Below, in pieces: positions 6,587 to 14,137 of a stretch of DNA of 47,724 bases. Each line of letters opens with the position of its first letter. The stretch's first letter is position 1. The translations under genes were made by a program, and so were the position numbers. Below the pieces are notes generated by a model. That model saw nothing but the letters and a program-made list of their open reading frames with translations, ran no database searches and had not been told where the DNA came from. Source of the DNA: a virus; IMG/VR virus record IMGVR_UViG_3300031974_005641, positions 1 through 47,724 of that record, one strand, 5' to 3'.

Positions 6587-7091
6587 GCTCCATTTGTGCG
6601 AGTTCCTCGGCTGAAGGCGGTTCTAGCGTGATGTCGACTTGCTCTTTCATTAAGTGATCGAGCTTGCCCGACTCTTCCTTGTTTGGGTGGCACTTAATGC
6701 TGAATGTCAGCTCCACGGATCCACCTTGCTTTAAGTCGAATTTGAATGAGTCGAGCTTGGTGTTGATTAAGTAGATGTTCTCTTTGTCGCTCAGTCCGGT
6801 GTGGAATATCACGCGATAGCCTTGGCCCTCATAGCCGTATTGAATCGGCAGCAAGTCGGGAAAGCGCAGGTCTGGTAGTAGCTCTGGCTGGCCTTGTTCG
6901 GCAAGGTCGCACTTTTCGTCGTAGCGTTCAAAAAGTGCGGCGGTGAGGCCTTTTTCAAATTGGTCGAGCACGGTATTAGCCAAGGTCATTTTCATTTGCA
7001 GGGCTTGACCGTGTTTAATTTCTTGGCCGTGGTTCTCAGCAAAGGTAGTCACTTTGGTGAGGGTGGCGCGCTGGTTATCGAGTTTGAACAT
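6552..7091 (-). CDS. conserved phage recombination-module protein
   Basis: A 179-residue protein of a type I recall beside RecT/exonuclease pairs in Proteobacteria phages: N-terminal KLDNQRATLTKVTTFAENHG, central PDLLPIQYGYEGQGYRV, and C-terminal GGSVELTFSIKCHPNKEESGKLDHLMKEQVDITLEPP. Mostly predicted beta structure. GGAG precedes ATG 7091. It sits between the exonuclease and csrA genes. A role beside single-strand annealing recombination is likely by context only. Confidence 0.8.
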   Translation of the reverse strand: MFKLDNQRATLTKVTTFAENHGQEIKHGQALQMKMTLANTVLDQFEKGLTAALFERYDEKCDLAEQGQPELLPDLRFPDLLPIQYGYEGQGYRVIFHTGLSDKENIYLINTKLDSFKFDLKQGGSVELTFSIKCHPNKEESGKLDHLMKEQVDITLEPPSAEELAQMELDGYGEQEEAA

Positions 7092-7123
7092 GGGTGGTTC
7101 TCCTTGGGGGCGGGTAAAGCGGC

Positions 7124-8758
7124 TTACGCCGCTTGATCCTGAGCAATGAATTGGTTAATCACATCGGCAAGTGTTTTGTTGCCGTTGCCCACGTACTGGG
7201 TGCCGTCCTTCCAATGCGCAAAGGCGCTTACGCCGTCGATCCAGCCTTTTTGGTACAGGGTGAGTTCGTGCTCAGCCTTGGTGATGTTGCGGGCAATGCC
7301 TGCCGGCGCAGCGGCTACAGGGGTTGATTTCGACGCTTGCGGCACAGGCTGGCGCATATCCGGTGCCGCTTGCTCTGGTTCTGGTTGCGTTTGCTGTGCG
7401 GCTAGTTTGGCGGCTTCTTCACGGCGTAGCTTTTCAGCTTCTTCTTCGCGGATTTTTGCGCGTTCAGTTTCCACACGTTCGGCCTCGGCTTTTTCGTGCT
7501 CAGACTCCCGTGCAATAATGAGCGCGGCCAAGTCGTCGGTGGCTTTGTCGAGTAGTTGCAGTTTGTCGCTAAACAAAAATGCGTATTTTACTTTCTCGAA
7601 AAGAGCGAGGTTTGCGCGGATTTTTTCAGCCACTTCATTAGCTTCAATCTTGGCGCGGGCGACTTCATCATCAGCCGCACTTTGCAGTGTGGCCACGGTG
7701 CGCTTGCCTTTCATTACGCCGTTAAAATCGGTGACAATCTTGGGCATGTGGGCGCCACCTAAGCTGGTATCGAGCTTGGCGATATGATCGTCGACCAGTT
7801 TCCGCGCAGCTTGGGCGATTTCCAACTTGACCTCTTTCTTACGCTCGGTAACCAGTTTATTGAGTTCAAGGCGCTTGTTGCGCATTTGCTCCTTGAGTCG
7901 GTCAACCGTATTAAACAACTCTTCAATGCTGGCTGTTTTGGCCAACGCTTGAGCCTTAACGGTTTCGATTTCCTTCTCAGCCTTTTCAAAGAACTTTACA
8001 AAGGCGTCGGCGTCGGCAAAGTCTTGATCTGTTTTTAGGTCGGTTTTAACAGCCTTGATCTTGGCGGTGACCACTTGTTCATAGGTGGCGATGTTGGTGT
8101 CTTTGACTTCACCCGTTAAATCCATAAACAGCGCGGGGAGTTTGTCGATAACATCAGCCACGGGCGCGGGCTGGTATTCCGCTTTTTTGTAGCCTTTCAC
8201 GTCTTCGTCGAATTGCTTCCAGCCTGCTAGCAGGGCTTTAGCGTCGGCATTGTCTAGTGTTGCCCAACAATACACGCAGTTTTCCTCGGTGCCGTCGCTG
8301 ACCATGTAAAGGCACTTCTCGGCACCACTGACCATGAGCTGCTGCACAACCTGCCAGTGATCTTCTGGTGGCACTTCACCGCGGCTAACGCATTCGGCCT
8401 TGGCCGCGTTCCACTGCTTATGCTCCCAAATAACATCTTCCATCATGGTGACGCCGTCGAAGCTGGCGAGCAGATAGCCATCATCGTCGGTGGCCGTGGC
8501 GGGGTAGAGGTCTTCACCAACAATGGACTCGGCAATGGGGCGAGCTAGCGCCTCAACTTCATGGCCTTTATCGAGGATATTGGCCTGCACCCAGTCGCTG
8601 AACTCTTGTTCGCTGCCGGTGGATTTTATGTGCAGCAAATCATTGCGGCTGGCGTTCTTTGATGCGCCCATCATCATTGATGCTTCTGAGGCGGTATTGT
8701 GGGTGGCGCGGGCCAATATCCATTCCCGCGAACCCTGCAATAAATCAAGTAGTTTCAT
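7124..8758 (-). CDS. YqaJ/lambda-exonuclease-like nuclease with coiled-coil tail
   Basis: A 544-residue 5'-3' double-strand exonuclease that would feed 3' ends to RecT. The YqaJ nuclease fold covers about residues 1-200: GSREWILARATHNTASEASMMMG, then ASFDGVTMMEDVIWEHKQW (the acidic and lysine catalytic residues). Residues 240-480 form a long charged coiled coil, roughly doubling the usual length. A small C-terminal domain (YQKGWIDGVSAFAHWKDGTQYVG) closes it. GGAG lies upstream of ATG 8758. The long tail may tether RecT or DNA ends. Confidence 0.88.
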   Translation of the reverse strand: MKLLDLLQGSREWILARATHNTASEASMMMGASKNASRNDLLHIKSTGSEQEFSDWVQANILDKGHEVEALARPIAESIVGEDLYPATATDDDGYLLASFDGVTMMEDVIWEHKQWNAAKAECVSRGEVPPEDHWQVVQQLMVSGAEKCLYMVSDGTEENCVYCWATLDNADAKALLAGWKQFDEDVKGYKKAEYQPAPVADVIDKLPALFMDLTGEVKDTNIATYEQVVTAKIKAVKTDLKTDQDFADADAFVKFFEKAEKEIETVKAQALAKTASIEELFNTVDRLKEQMRNKRLELNKLVTERKKEVKLEIAQAARKLVDDHIAKLDTSLGGAHMPKIVTDFNGVMKGKRTVATLQSAADDEVARAKIEANEVAEKIRANLALFEKVKYAFLFSDKLQLLDKATDDLAALIIARESEHEKAEAERVETERAKIREEEAEKLRREEAAKLAAQQTQPEPEQAAPDMRQPVPQASKSTPVAAAPAGIARNITKAEHELTLYQKGWIDGVSAFAHWKDGTQYVGNGNKTLADVINQFIAQDQAA

Positions 8759-8772
8759 GGTGTGGTTGCTCC

Positions 8773-9561
8773 CTATTTCAGTTTTTTAATGGCGGTAATT
8801 TGCGCGTCGGTGAGTGTTGCTTTGCTGCTCACCATTTTTAGAATCTGCTCTGGGGTGCGCTTACCGGACGCGACCAAATCTCGCCATGCGGGCAGGTTCT
8901 CGGCAAACTTTTCGTCGGGGTAGGCATCTGGCTCAGCGCTGCCACGGCCAATGTCTTTAGGTTCAGTGCTTGGCGCTGGCGAATCGTTGAGCTCGTCGGT
9001 GGTGTAAACACCCATAATTGCAGCGGGGAAGTGCAGGCGAGAGAAGTTTTTAACCTGCAAATAGCCCATTTGCTGCTTGGGATTGGTTTTCCAAAGTGGC
9101 GAGTTTTTAGTGGTAACGGCGCTACTAGCCAGCCACTCGCCCCACGTGATTTCACTCTCGCCGCGAATGATGGCGCCCACGCGGCATTCAAGGCTGTTGC
9201 CGTCGCCTTTGTATTCATACTTAAAAGTACCCTGTATGTAGCCGCCAGCGGTGACCAAGGCATTCACAAGCTGGGCTTCGTAACCGAGGGTGCCGTTAAC
9301 AAGGTGGGTCTTCTGCGCTACAACAAACGGACTCATGCGCCATTGCAATGACTGCAGCACAATGGCGTAGCAGTCACCGACACAGCCCTGTAAGTGTTTG
9401 GGCACCGTGACCCTTGCCGCCGCCATTTGCTCGGCCATAATCATGGCCTGATTCAGCAGCTCAGGGTTCATCATGATGCTGCCGATCTGCTGGTTATTGT
9501 CAGCGGGCATAGTGGGGATTTCGCGCACGGTGGCGACTTGTTTTTCTGCTGTGTTGCTCAT
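8773..9561 (-). CDS. recT: RecT-family single-strand annealing protein
   Basis: A 262-residue annealing protein. The core has QGCVGDCYAIVLQSLQWRMSPFVVAQKTHLVNGTLGYEAQLVNAL, the typical RecT signature, followed by the strand-rich domain and a flexible acidic linker (about residues 185-215). A C-terminal helix pair (LPAWRDLVASGKRTPEQILKMVSSK) resembles the usual RecT tail. It lies directly before the exonuclease gene, the standard two-gene recombination unit for phage replication and repair. Confidence 0.92.
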   Translation of the reverse strand: MSNTAEKQVATVREIPTMPADNNQQIGSIMMNPELLNQAMIMAEQMAAARVTVPKHLQGCVGDCYAIVLQSLQWRMSPFVVAQKTHLVNGTLGYEAQLVNALVTAGGYIQGTFKYEYKGDGNSLECRVGAIIRGESEITWGEWLASSAVTTKNSPLWKTNPKQQMGYLQVKNFSRLHFPAAIMGVYTTDELNDSPAPSTEPKDIGRGSAEPDAYPDEKFAENLPAWRDLVASGKRTPEQILKMVSSKATLTDAQITAIKKLK

Positions 9562-9585
9562 ATCAGTGGTGCTCCGTTTTAAATG

Positions 9586-9750
9586 TTAATTTTTTAAAGC
9601 TGAAAAGAGGTTTGGGTTTGCCTCGGCTACACATGGCCCATTGCTCGCATACTCCGCGTTGTAGTCCTCGGTCATTACCCAGCCATACGCGCAGAGCAGG
9701 GCCACAAGCGCGACTACTTGGATTGGCAGTATCTCTGGTGCGGTTTTCAT
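9586..9750 (-). CDS. small single-pass membrane protein
   Basis: A 54-residue gene, starting MKTAPEILPIQVVALVALLC. Residues 9-26 form one hydrophobic segment, followed by an acidic soluble tail. GGAG precedes ATG 9750, and the ATG overlaps the stop of the upstream gene by 4 bases. No family recognised; tight packing and the ribosome site support a real gene. Confidence 0.7.
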   Translation of the reverse strand: MKTAPEILPIQVVALVALLCAYGWVMTEDYNAEYASNGPCVAEANPNLFSALKN

Positions 9751-10142
9751 GCTGCGCTCCTGTATTGTTCGCTTAGCGCCTTAGCAATCCGATAAACTTC
9801 CTGCGCATCGACTATTGTTCGGATGTTTGCTGAGTGGTACTTGCGACCAATTTTTTCGCTAATCTCCGCATAAATCTCTTTACGGTTTGCCTTGCCTTCC
9901 CTCCAAATCGGGTCAATTAGCGCGTGTATTTGTATGCGCACTTTTTTGATTTCTGGTGTTGGTATGCAGCCTAGTGGCGCAGTCCGGTTTTTGGTTTTGT
10001 GGTGACAGCCGACATAGTTATTGCAGGCGTCACACCTCCAAAATGGGAAGCTGAACAAGTCGCTTCGATGGGGGTATATTTCTTCTCCATCAGTAAGGCG
10101 CGCATCAACCTTTGCCTCGCATCCGCAGCAATAAATATTCAT
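9747..10142 (-). CDS. zinc-finger protein, DUF3268-like
   Basis: A 131-residue protein. The first half carries YCCGCEAKVDARLTDGEEIYPHRSDLFSFPFWRCDACNNYVGCH, with CxxC pairs spaced as in phage zinc-finger (DUF3268-type) proteins, then PLGCIPTPEIKKVRIQIHALIDPIW. The second half is helical. The ATG at 10142 overlaps the preceding stop (TAATG). Likely nucleic-acid binding; role unknown. Confidence 0.8.
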   Translation of the reverse strand: MNIYCCGCEAKVDARLTDGEEIYPHRSDLFSFPFWRCDACNNYVGCHHKTKNRTAPLGCIPTPEIKKVRIQIHALIDPIWREGKANRKEIYAEISEKIGRKYHSANIRTIVDAQEVYRIAKALSEQYRSAA

Positions 10143-10273
10143 TACGCTGCACTCGGCGGCATTGGTGGCACCGGTCTTGGTTTGCTCGGCACAGCGCGCA
10201 GGCGTTGATTGCGGCGCTTAGCAAAGGCCTGTAAATCCACCACTTTGGTGTTGTTGGGAAATTCGACTTTCAT
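10142..10273 (-). CDS. very small basic protein
   Basis: A 43-residue gene: an N-terminal strand (MKVEFPNNTKVVDL), a basic helix (QAFAKRRNQRLRAV) and a proline-rich tail. GGAGA precedes ATG 10273. It overlaps the gene before by 4 bases and the gene after by 1, which fits a translationally coupled operon. Basic charge suggests nucleic acid or phosphate contact; no family recognised. Confidence 0.65.
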   Translation of the reverse strand: MKVEFPNNTKVVDLQAFAKRRNQRLRAVPSKPRPVPPMPPSAA

Positions 10274-10500
10274 TGAGTCTTCTCCAGTTCTGCGAGTAGG
10301 GCGTCGGCAAGCCTTACGGCCTCAGATTCAGGGCTGTCCATCGTTACTTCGTTCCAAACATTTCCGGCAAGAATTCCTTGCATCGCCATAGCTGCGAAGT
10401 GCTCGCGCTTAGTTAGGCCGGTATAGATAAGTACCCCTTCATTAAAGCGATCCGTTTCTTCTTCGCTAATCGGCATCGCTGGCATATCTGCGTTCTTCAC
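10270..10500 (-). CDS. phage hypothetical protein, GLTKREHFAAMAMQG type
   Basis: A 76-residue protein with TGLTKREHFAAMAMQGILA in the middle, a motif I recall in many small phage proteins of unknown function. Ends in an acidic amphipathic helix (SPESEAVRLADALLAELEKTQ). Overlaps both neighbours by 4 bases. Confidence 0.78.
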   Translation of the reverse strand: MKNADMPAMPISEEETDRFNEGVLIYTGLTKREHFAAMAMQGILAGNVWNEVTMDSPESEAVRLADALLAELEKTQ

Positions 10501-10778
10501 GCTATCACCTCATTGCTAATGGCCAGCAGCTCAGCCTTGCGGGTTTCGAGTGTGCTGATTTCGTACTGTTTGGCGGCTTTAATGTTTTTGATTTGCTCGT
10601 CGATTTTGGCAACGGCTTGCTCGCGGTAGTCATTGTTTGCGGTGAATTCAACGTCTTTGATGGCCACAAGGATGTAGTCGCTATTAGTGTTGCTAGCATC
10701 AAAGCTAAACGCCCTGTAGCTGGGTTTAGGCCTGTTTAATGTCGTTATATCGAGGTGAATAAACACTTTAGTAATCAT
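10497..10778 (-). CDS. hypothetical protein with C-terminal coiled coil
   Basis: A 93-residue protein. The first half is strand-like (FIHLDITTLNRPKPSYRAFSFDA, DYILVAIKDVEF) and the second half is a predicted coiled coil (AVAKIDEQIKNIKAAKQYEISTLETRKAELLAI). It overlaps the genes on both sides by 4 bases. No family recognised. Confidence 0.7.
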   Translation of the reverse strand: MITKVFIHLDITTLNRPKPSYRAFSFDASNTNSDYILVAIKDVEFTANNDYREQAVAKIDEQIKNIKAAKQYEISTLETRKAELLAISNEVIA

Positions 10779-11047
10779 GCTCTTTGCTCCGCTACTTCGT
10801 TGATGTAGTTCTCAACGCTGGTAATGATGATTTGTCCCAGTTTTTCGGTGTCTCCGGCCAGCAGTGCTTGGTGTGCATCTTCAAAGCCGCCACCCAAGGT
10901 CATGCCTTCGGCAACAATGGCCGCGTCAAACCACAATCCCTCAGCAATGGCCTTCACCTTGTCTTCACGGCGCTGGCCGGTGGCTGCCGGAAACATCTGG
11001 TCAAGATCGCGGTTTAGGTTCGCTACCATGTGGTTTTCTGCGTTCAT
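10775..11047 (-). CDS. hypothetical helical protein
   Basis: A 90-residue protein starting MNAENHMVANLNRDLDQMFP. GGAG seven bases before ATG 11047 fixes the start; a longer frame of 129 residues has no ribosome site and covers the previous gene. The protein is mostly helical with a glycine-rich turn (AEGMTLGGGFEDAHQAL). No family recognised. Confidence 0.72.
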   Translation of the reverse strand: MNAENHMVANLNRDLDQMFPAATGQRREDKVKAIAEGLWFDAAIVAEGMTLGGGFEDAHQALLAGDTEKLGQIIITSVENYINEVAEQRA

Positions 11048-11184
11048 GCCGGATCTCCGTAATAGTCTCGCCACTGCTTTGCTAAACCGGCCTCGGCCCA
11101 GTGCATGGCGGCTTGGTCTGCCGTGATTTTCAACAACTTCGCCAAGTGCCGGATGTAGCGCCATTGCTTGATGTTGTCGTTCAT
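11044..11184 (-). CDS. small protein, first gene after the PL terminator
   Basis: A 46-residue basic helical gene (MNDNIKQWRYIRHLAKLLKITADQAAMHWAEAGLAKQW...). AGGA lies upstream of ATG 11184 and its stop overlaps the next start (ATGA). It is the first gene behind the minus-strand terminator at 11197-11220, so its expression would need read-through from PL. Confidence 0.68.
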   Translation of the reverse strand: MNDNIKQWRYIRHLAKLLKITADQAAMHWAEAGLAKQWRDYYGDPA

Positions 11185-11196
11185 GGTTGTTGTCCT

Positions 11197-11220
11197 AAAA
11201 AAGCCCCGATGCTTTGGGGC
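11197..11220 (-). terminator. intrinsic terminator inside the left operon
   Basis: On the minus strand GCCCC and GGGGC pair around an 8-base loop, followed by six T. It stands between the first gene of the PL transcript and the rest of the operon, like tL1 in lambda. Confidence 0.7.
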
Positions 11221-11233
11221 AAGTCCCAGGTGG

Positions 11234-11404
11234 TTAACTCTTGCTACCCAGCCACTTAACAGCGGCGGCGTTTACGTTCTGGTTGTGCCGATCAAGACCG
11301 GCATAGCTCCATTCATGGGTTGCGGTGCATTCGCTGTGTATTGGGCAAGCCCCACACTTTGGGTAATGCTGTTGGCACACTTGAATTGTTTGAGCTGCGA
11401 GCAT
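11234..11404 (-). CDS. small cysteine-cluster protein, first gene from PL
   Basis: A 56-residue gene with a CxxHYPKCGACPIHSEC cluster that could bind zinc or an iron-sulfur cluster. A purine-rich GGGAATAGGGAA precedes ATG 11404. It is the promoter-proximal gene of the left operon and is followed by a terminator, the place where lambda has N, but it lacks an arginine-rich motif, so it is not an N homologue by sequence. No family recognised. Confidence 0.62.
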   Translation of the reverse strand: MLAAQTIQVCQQHYPKCGACPIHSECTATHEWSYAGLDRHNQNVNAAAVKWLGSKS

Positions 11405-11438
11405 TTCCCTATTCCCGTTCGTTTAGTGTTTGCGCTAA

Positions 11439-11464
11439 ACCGGCTTGCTTTCGCTAGGGCCGGT
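11439..11464 (-). promoter_or_regulatory. hairpin with GCGAAAGC in the PL leader
   Basis: ACCGGC and GCCGGT form a 6-bp stem in the PL transcript, enclosing GCGAAAGC, a possible GNRA tetraloop. A leader hairpin ahead of a terminator recalls boxB/nut or a direct antiterminator RNA. No boxA was identified. Confidence 0.35.
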
Positions 11465-11542
11465 ACACACCGAGCTGGTCAACCTCTTTAAACCCGTTTC
11501 GCGGCCAGACCTCGGAGCGGGGTTGTGTGTAGCGATGGCCAA

Positions 11543-11584
11543 ATAATCGCACTGCGAATAAATAATGTCAAGCGCACTGCGAAT
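11543..11584 (-). promoter_or_regulatory. PL promoter with two repressor operators
   Basis: Minus strand -35 TTGACA (11571-11566) and -10 GATTAT (11548-11543) are spaced by 17 bases. Two copies of CGCACTGCGAAT lie at 11548-11559 (in the spacer) and 11573-11584 (just upstream of the -35), 25 bp apart. The 9-bp core CGCA-S-TGCG is palindromic. The same design recurs at PR. Confidence 0.82.
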
Positions 11585-11590
11585 ATTTTT

Positions 11591-11599
11591 TGCTATACT
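11591..11599 (+). promoter_or_regulatory. extended -10 promoter for the lysogenic membrane gene
   Basis: TGCTATACT is a TGn-extended -10 with no clear -35. It lies next to operator 11573-11584 and points right, so the repressor bound there could act on this promoter as well as PL. Confidence 0.5.
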
Positions 11600-11633
11600 C
11601 AAATCACAGGCGATTAATAGTGGGGATATGGAT

Positions 11634-12062
11634 ATGAATTTTTTGTACTTGGCGTTCGGGCTTTTGATTATTGCGGCGGCGTTTTCCGCGTATAAATTGG
11701 CAATCGGTCTGCGCATTGGCGAGGCGCGCGGCATTGACGTGTGCTGCAAATGCACAGAGCTGAGGGATTACTATCTAAACGGCGGAGGCAGATCAATAGA
11801 GAGCTGTAAAACTAACCAATGGCCTAGGCCGCTGGCCCAGGAGTGGGATGATATGGATGCCGTGAAGCGCGGGCTTCCCTTGCTGCCTATTCAGTTTTGG
11901 GATGTTGAGCGCATTGAAGGGGGGTTTTTACTGCTGATATTTGAAAGCCCGAAAGGCGTGATCTGGGGCGACGCGATTGCAGACGCGGGACTACCAAACC
12001 CCGTGATAACCAAGGAAATACTAGAATGGTTTAAGTTCGTCATAGATCATCGGGATATATAA
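11634..12062 (+). CDS. membrane-anchored protein of the lysogeny region
   Basis: A 142-residue protein with one N-terminal transmembrane segment (FLYLAFGLLIIAAAFSAYKLAIG), then a CCKCTELRDYYLNGGG stretch and a soluble domain with aromatic strands (PIQFWDVERIEGGFLLLIFESPKGVIWGD). GGGG eight bases upstream favours ATG 11634 over 11628. Transcribed away from PL near an operator, it probably is expressed in the lysogen. Superinfection exclusion is a reasonable guess from position only. Confidence 0.7.
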   Translation: MNFLYLAFGLLIIAAAFSAYKLAIGLRIGEARGIDVCCKCTELRDYYLNGGGRSIESCKTNQWPRPLAQEWDDMDAVKRGLPLLPIQFWDVERIEGGFLLLIFESPKGVIWGDAIADAGLPNPVITKEILEWFKFVIDHRDI

Positions 12063-12270
12063 CCATTCCAGATTTTTGCAGTGTAAATGTCCCGTCATTG
12101 TTTTTATTTAGATGCTCACCATACTGATTAGAATACCTGACTGGACCGTTCTCTACCGGCTTTCGCACACCAAAAAGCAGGCCGGTAACCTCTTGGTAGC
12201 AGGTAATGAAGTGAGTATTTCCGTCGTCGTCTGACGCGCTAAATTGCTTTACTATTTTTTCGTCCGTCAT
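12040..12270 (-). CDS. hypothetical protein
   Basis: A 76-residue protein, strand-rich and hydrophilic (TDEKIVKQFSASDDDGNTHFITCYQEVTG...). It converges with the membrane gene, overlapping it by 23 bases, and follows the HPr-like gene by only 4 bases, so the two are probably co-transcribed. No family recognised. Confidence 0.65.
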   Translation of the reverse strand: MTDEKIVKQFSASDDDGNTHFITCYQEVTGLLFGVRKPVENGPVRYSNQYGEHLNKNNDGTFTLQKSGMVIYPDDL

Positions 12271-12274
12271 TCGC

Positions 12275-12976
12275 TCACCCTGATTCTGAAACGTTACCGT
12301 CGATCACAACTCCACGCTCAACAAGGCAGTAAATTTTGTGTTTTAACTCGACGCCAAAGCTATTCTTAGCCGTGAATGTGCTTTGTACCCGCCAACGCCC
12401 GTTATCCGCTTGTTTGGCGGCAAGCCCAAGAACCATTGAAAAGTCAACGGTAGAAGGGTGCCGGGCTAAAGCTACGGCGTAATCCCTGCACGCCAAAGCC
12501 GCTTCGTGTCGTTGTTTAGAGACTTTCTTTTCGTATGCCTTTTCGGAGGCGTTTGCTGGGTTAAATAGAACTTTGTAGCCTATCCACAGCACCAGCAGTA
12601 AAAAGAGCGGCATTACAATCAGAGCCTGCTTTTGGTCTCTTGGAAGCGAATCATAGAAACTGGGAGACTCCGGGAACGAGGCTGAGGTTGTGCTTTCCAG
12701 CTTAGGCATTGAAGCTTTGTAGTCAGAATTTATTTCACTAAATAGCTCGCTTGAGCACACGCCAACGAAAGACTCGCCTGATTCAAACTTACAACTGATT
12801 TTGATGTGAGAGCTGCCGACAGCACCAAAATTAATAAGCTCAAGCACTGATGATATTGGGCGAAACTCAAACTCTTTAGACCCAGATCGCGCCAATCTAA
12901 AGATGCTGTTTTGATATGTTGACTTAACGTCTGCTCTAAAGTCATTTGTCAGCTCAATGACTATTGTTCTAATCAC
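12275..12976 (-). CDS. HPr-like domain fused to a transmembrane protein
   Basis: A 233-residue protein. Residues 1-85 (MIRTIVIELTNDFRADVKSTYQNSIFRLARSG...SSVLELINFGAVGSSHIKISCKFESGE) follow the strand and helix order of HPr, but the phosphorylated His of LHARP is absent (FRADV). A transmembrane segment follows (ALIVMPLFLLLVLWIGYKVLF, about 116-136), then a basic helix and a strand-rich domain with two cysteines. DNA here is AT-richer than the neighbours. A lysogenic conversion role is inferred from position. The HPr relation is by eye. Confidence 0.65.
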   Translation of the reverse strand: MIRTIVIELTNDFRADVKSTYQNSIFRLARSGSKEFEFRPISSVLELINFGAVGSSHIKISCKFESGESFVGVCSSELFSEINSDYKASMPKLESTTSASFPESPSFYDSLPRDQKQALIVMPLFLLLVLWIGYKVLFNPANASEKAYEKKVSKQRHEAALACRDYAVALARHPSTVDFSMVLGLAAKQADNGRWRVQSTFTAKNSFGVELKHKIYCLVERGVVIDGNVSESG

Positions 12977-13056
12977 AAAACCTCCTTGTTTAATCGTAAT
13001 ATTGCAAATCTAGGTCGATCGCGTATCAGCTACAGCCTCTTGAAATGAAAGCCAGT

Positions 13057-13719
13057 TTACTGGCCATTTGAACTGAAGTTCGTAATAACCCGGTATTCGA
13101 TGACCTCATTTGTTGCGCCGATAACCTCTATTCTGGCGCCTTTGTAGCCAATTTTTTTAGAATGCGTAAGGTCGTAAGTGACTTCATTGCTAAATGCGGG
13201 TCTAGCAGCGTCACCGGAAAACTCCCTATATCCAATCTTTATTTCATTCCCGATTTTGCCGTTATAGATCAATGTTTGCTGAAACGCCTCTTTGCTCACG
13301 ATTTTAGTTGAACTTTGTTCGAAATCACTACTGACTTCGCACTTAAGCCCGCCAAGGCCGCTCGTTACGCATATTTTCTGGGAGTCGGTTGCCACCATTA
13401 CCGCCGTTATGTATGGGTTTTGGTTACGGGGGCCGTTTATGGAGTTGGCCTCATACGTTTGGTATTTCTCATCGCTGCCACGCAATAGGTAATAGCCAGG
13501 CTGCAAGGAATAACTGTTGGCAATTTGAATGATGTCTTTTACATTCAGAGCTTTCGATTCTACCTCTTTACCTTGAATAACCAGACTTTCACCAACTTGC
13601 GCGATCTGATTAGTTCCGATTGAAGGGATGCTTATTCGTTTTGTGATGGGTGAATAATTATAGGTTGGCGCTGCACAACCAGTAAGCGAGACGATTATCA
13701 TTAAAAAATAAATGCGCAT
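13057..13719 (-). CDS. lipoprotein of the lysogeny region
   Basis: A 220-residue protein with a signal peptide and lipobox SLTGC (Cys15), so it should be lipidated and placed in the envelope. The mature part is strand-rich; no family recognised. GGAGG lies four bases before ATG 13719. It is separated from the HPr-like gene by 80 bases without a gene. Lipoproteins in this position of prophages are often conversion or exclusion factors, which is inference here. Confidence 0.8.
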   Translation of the reverse strand: MRIYFLMIIVSLTGCAAPTYNYSPITKRISIPSIGTNQIAQVGESLVIQGKEVESKALNVKDIIQIANSYSLQPGYYLLRGSDEKYQTYEANSINGPRNQNPYITAVMVATDSQKICVTSGLGGLKCEVSSDFEQSSTKIVSKEAFQQTLIYNGKIGNEIKIGYREFSGDAARPAFSNEVTYDLTHSKKIGYKGARIEVIGATNEVIEYRVITNFSSNGQ

Positions 13720-13840
13720 AAAACCTCCGTGTAAAAATTAAACAAAATCAATTGCTTATGAAAGTGCACTCTAATTTGACAGTTTGTTTTGCTATGGCAC
13801 ATTAGTATTTGTGTGGTGCGATTAGCGCTGAAATTCAATA

Positions 13841-13870
13841 TTGACATACTGTATTTTCATACAGTAGTCT
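13841..13870 (+). promoter_or_regulatory. LexA box inside a rightward promoter
   Basis: TACTGTATTTTCATACAGTA (13847-13866) is a near-consensus SOS box (CTGT-N8-ACAG with matching outer TA). It abuts a perfect -35 TTGACA (13841-13846); a weak -10 TAGTCT follows at 18 bases. LexA binding would block the promoter until DNA damage. Confidence 0.85.
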
Positions 13871-13930
13871 TTCGATCCCCCGCTGAAAAAAACGACCGGA
13901 ACGGGGAAACCGGCGGGGTGAGGCAGTGTT

Positions 13931-14137
13931 ATGGATAACGAAAAATTACAGTCAATAATCGTTAATATAACTGAGAATGATCGCGATCTTCTCGTTAATT
14001 TTTTCCAATATTTGCGGCTTTTACTTGCTGAACATAAGCGCGAGCTAATGCTATTAGACCTGGCGCATGCTCCGGCCCTGCCTCTTCGGCTAATCGACTT
14101 AATTCCTGAACTAATTGAGGCTGCGTGCTCTGAATAA
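13931..14137 (+). CDS. SOS-controlled small protein antisense to repressor
   Basis: A 68-residue, leucine-rich helical protein (MDNEKLQSIIVNITENDRDLLVNFFQYLRLLL...). GAGG seven bases before ATG 13931 supports translation. It lies 65 bases after the LexA box and its last 143 bases are antisense to the 3' end of the repressor gene. An antirepressor like the LexA-controlled Tum of phage 186, or transcription interference, would explain the layout; no sequence match to a known antirepressor is claimed. Confidence 0.6.
   Translation: MDNEKLQSIIVNITENDRDLLVNFFQYLRLLLAEHKRELMLLDLAHAPALPLRLIDLIPELIEAACSE

Noticed and set aside
7146-7787. 213-residue plus-strand ORF
   Set aside because: Antisense of the exonuclease coiled coil; Ser/Ala-rich as expected from reversed Glu/Lys/Ala codons.
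11435-11755. 106-residue minus-strand ORF over PL
   Set aside because: It covers the PL promoter and operators and has no ribosome site.
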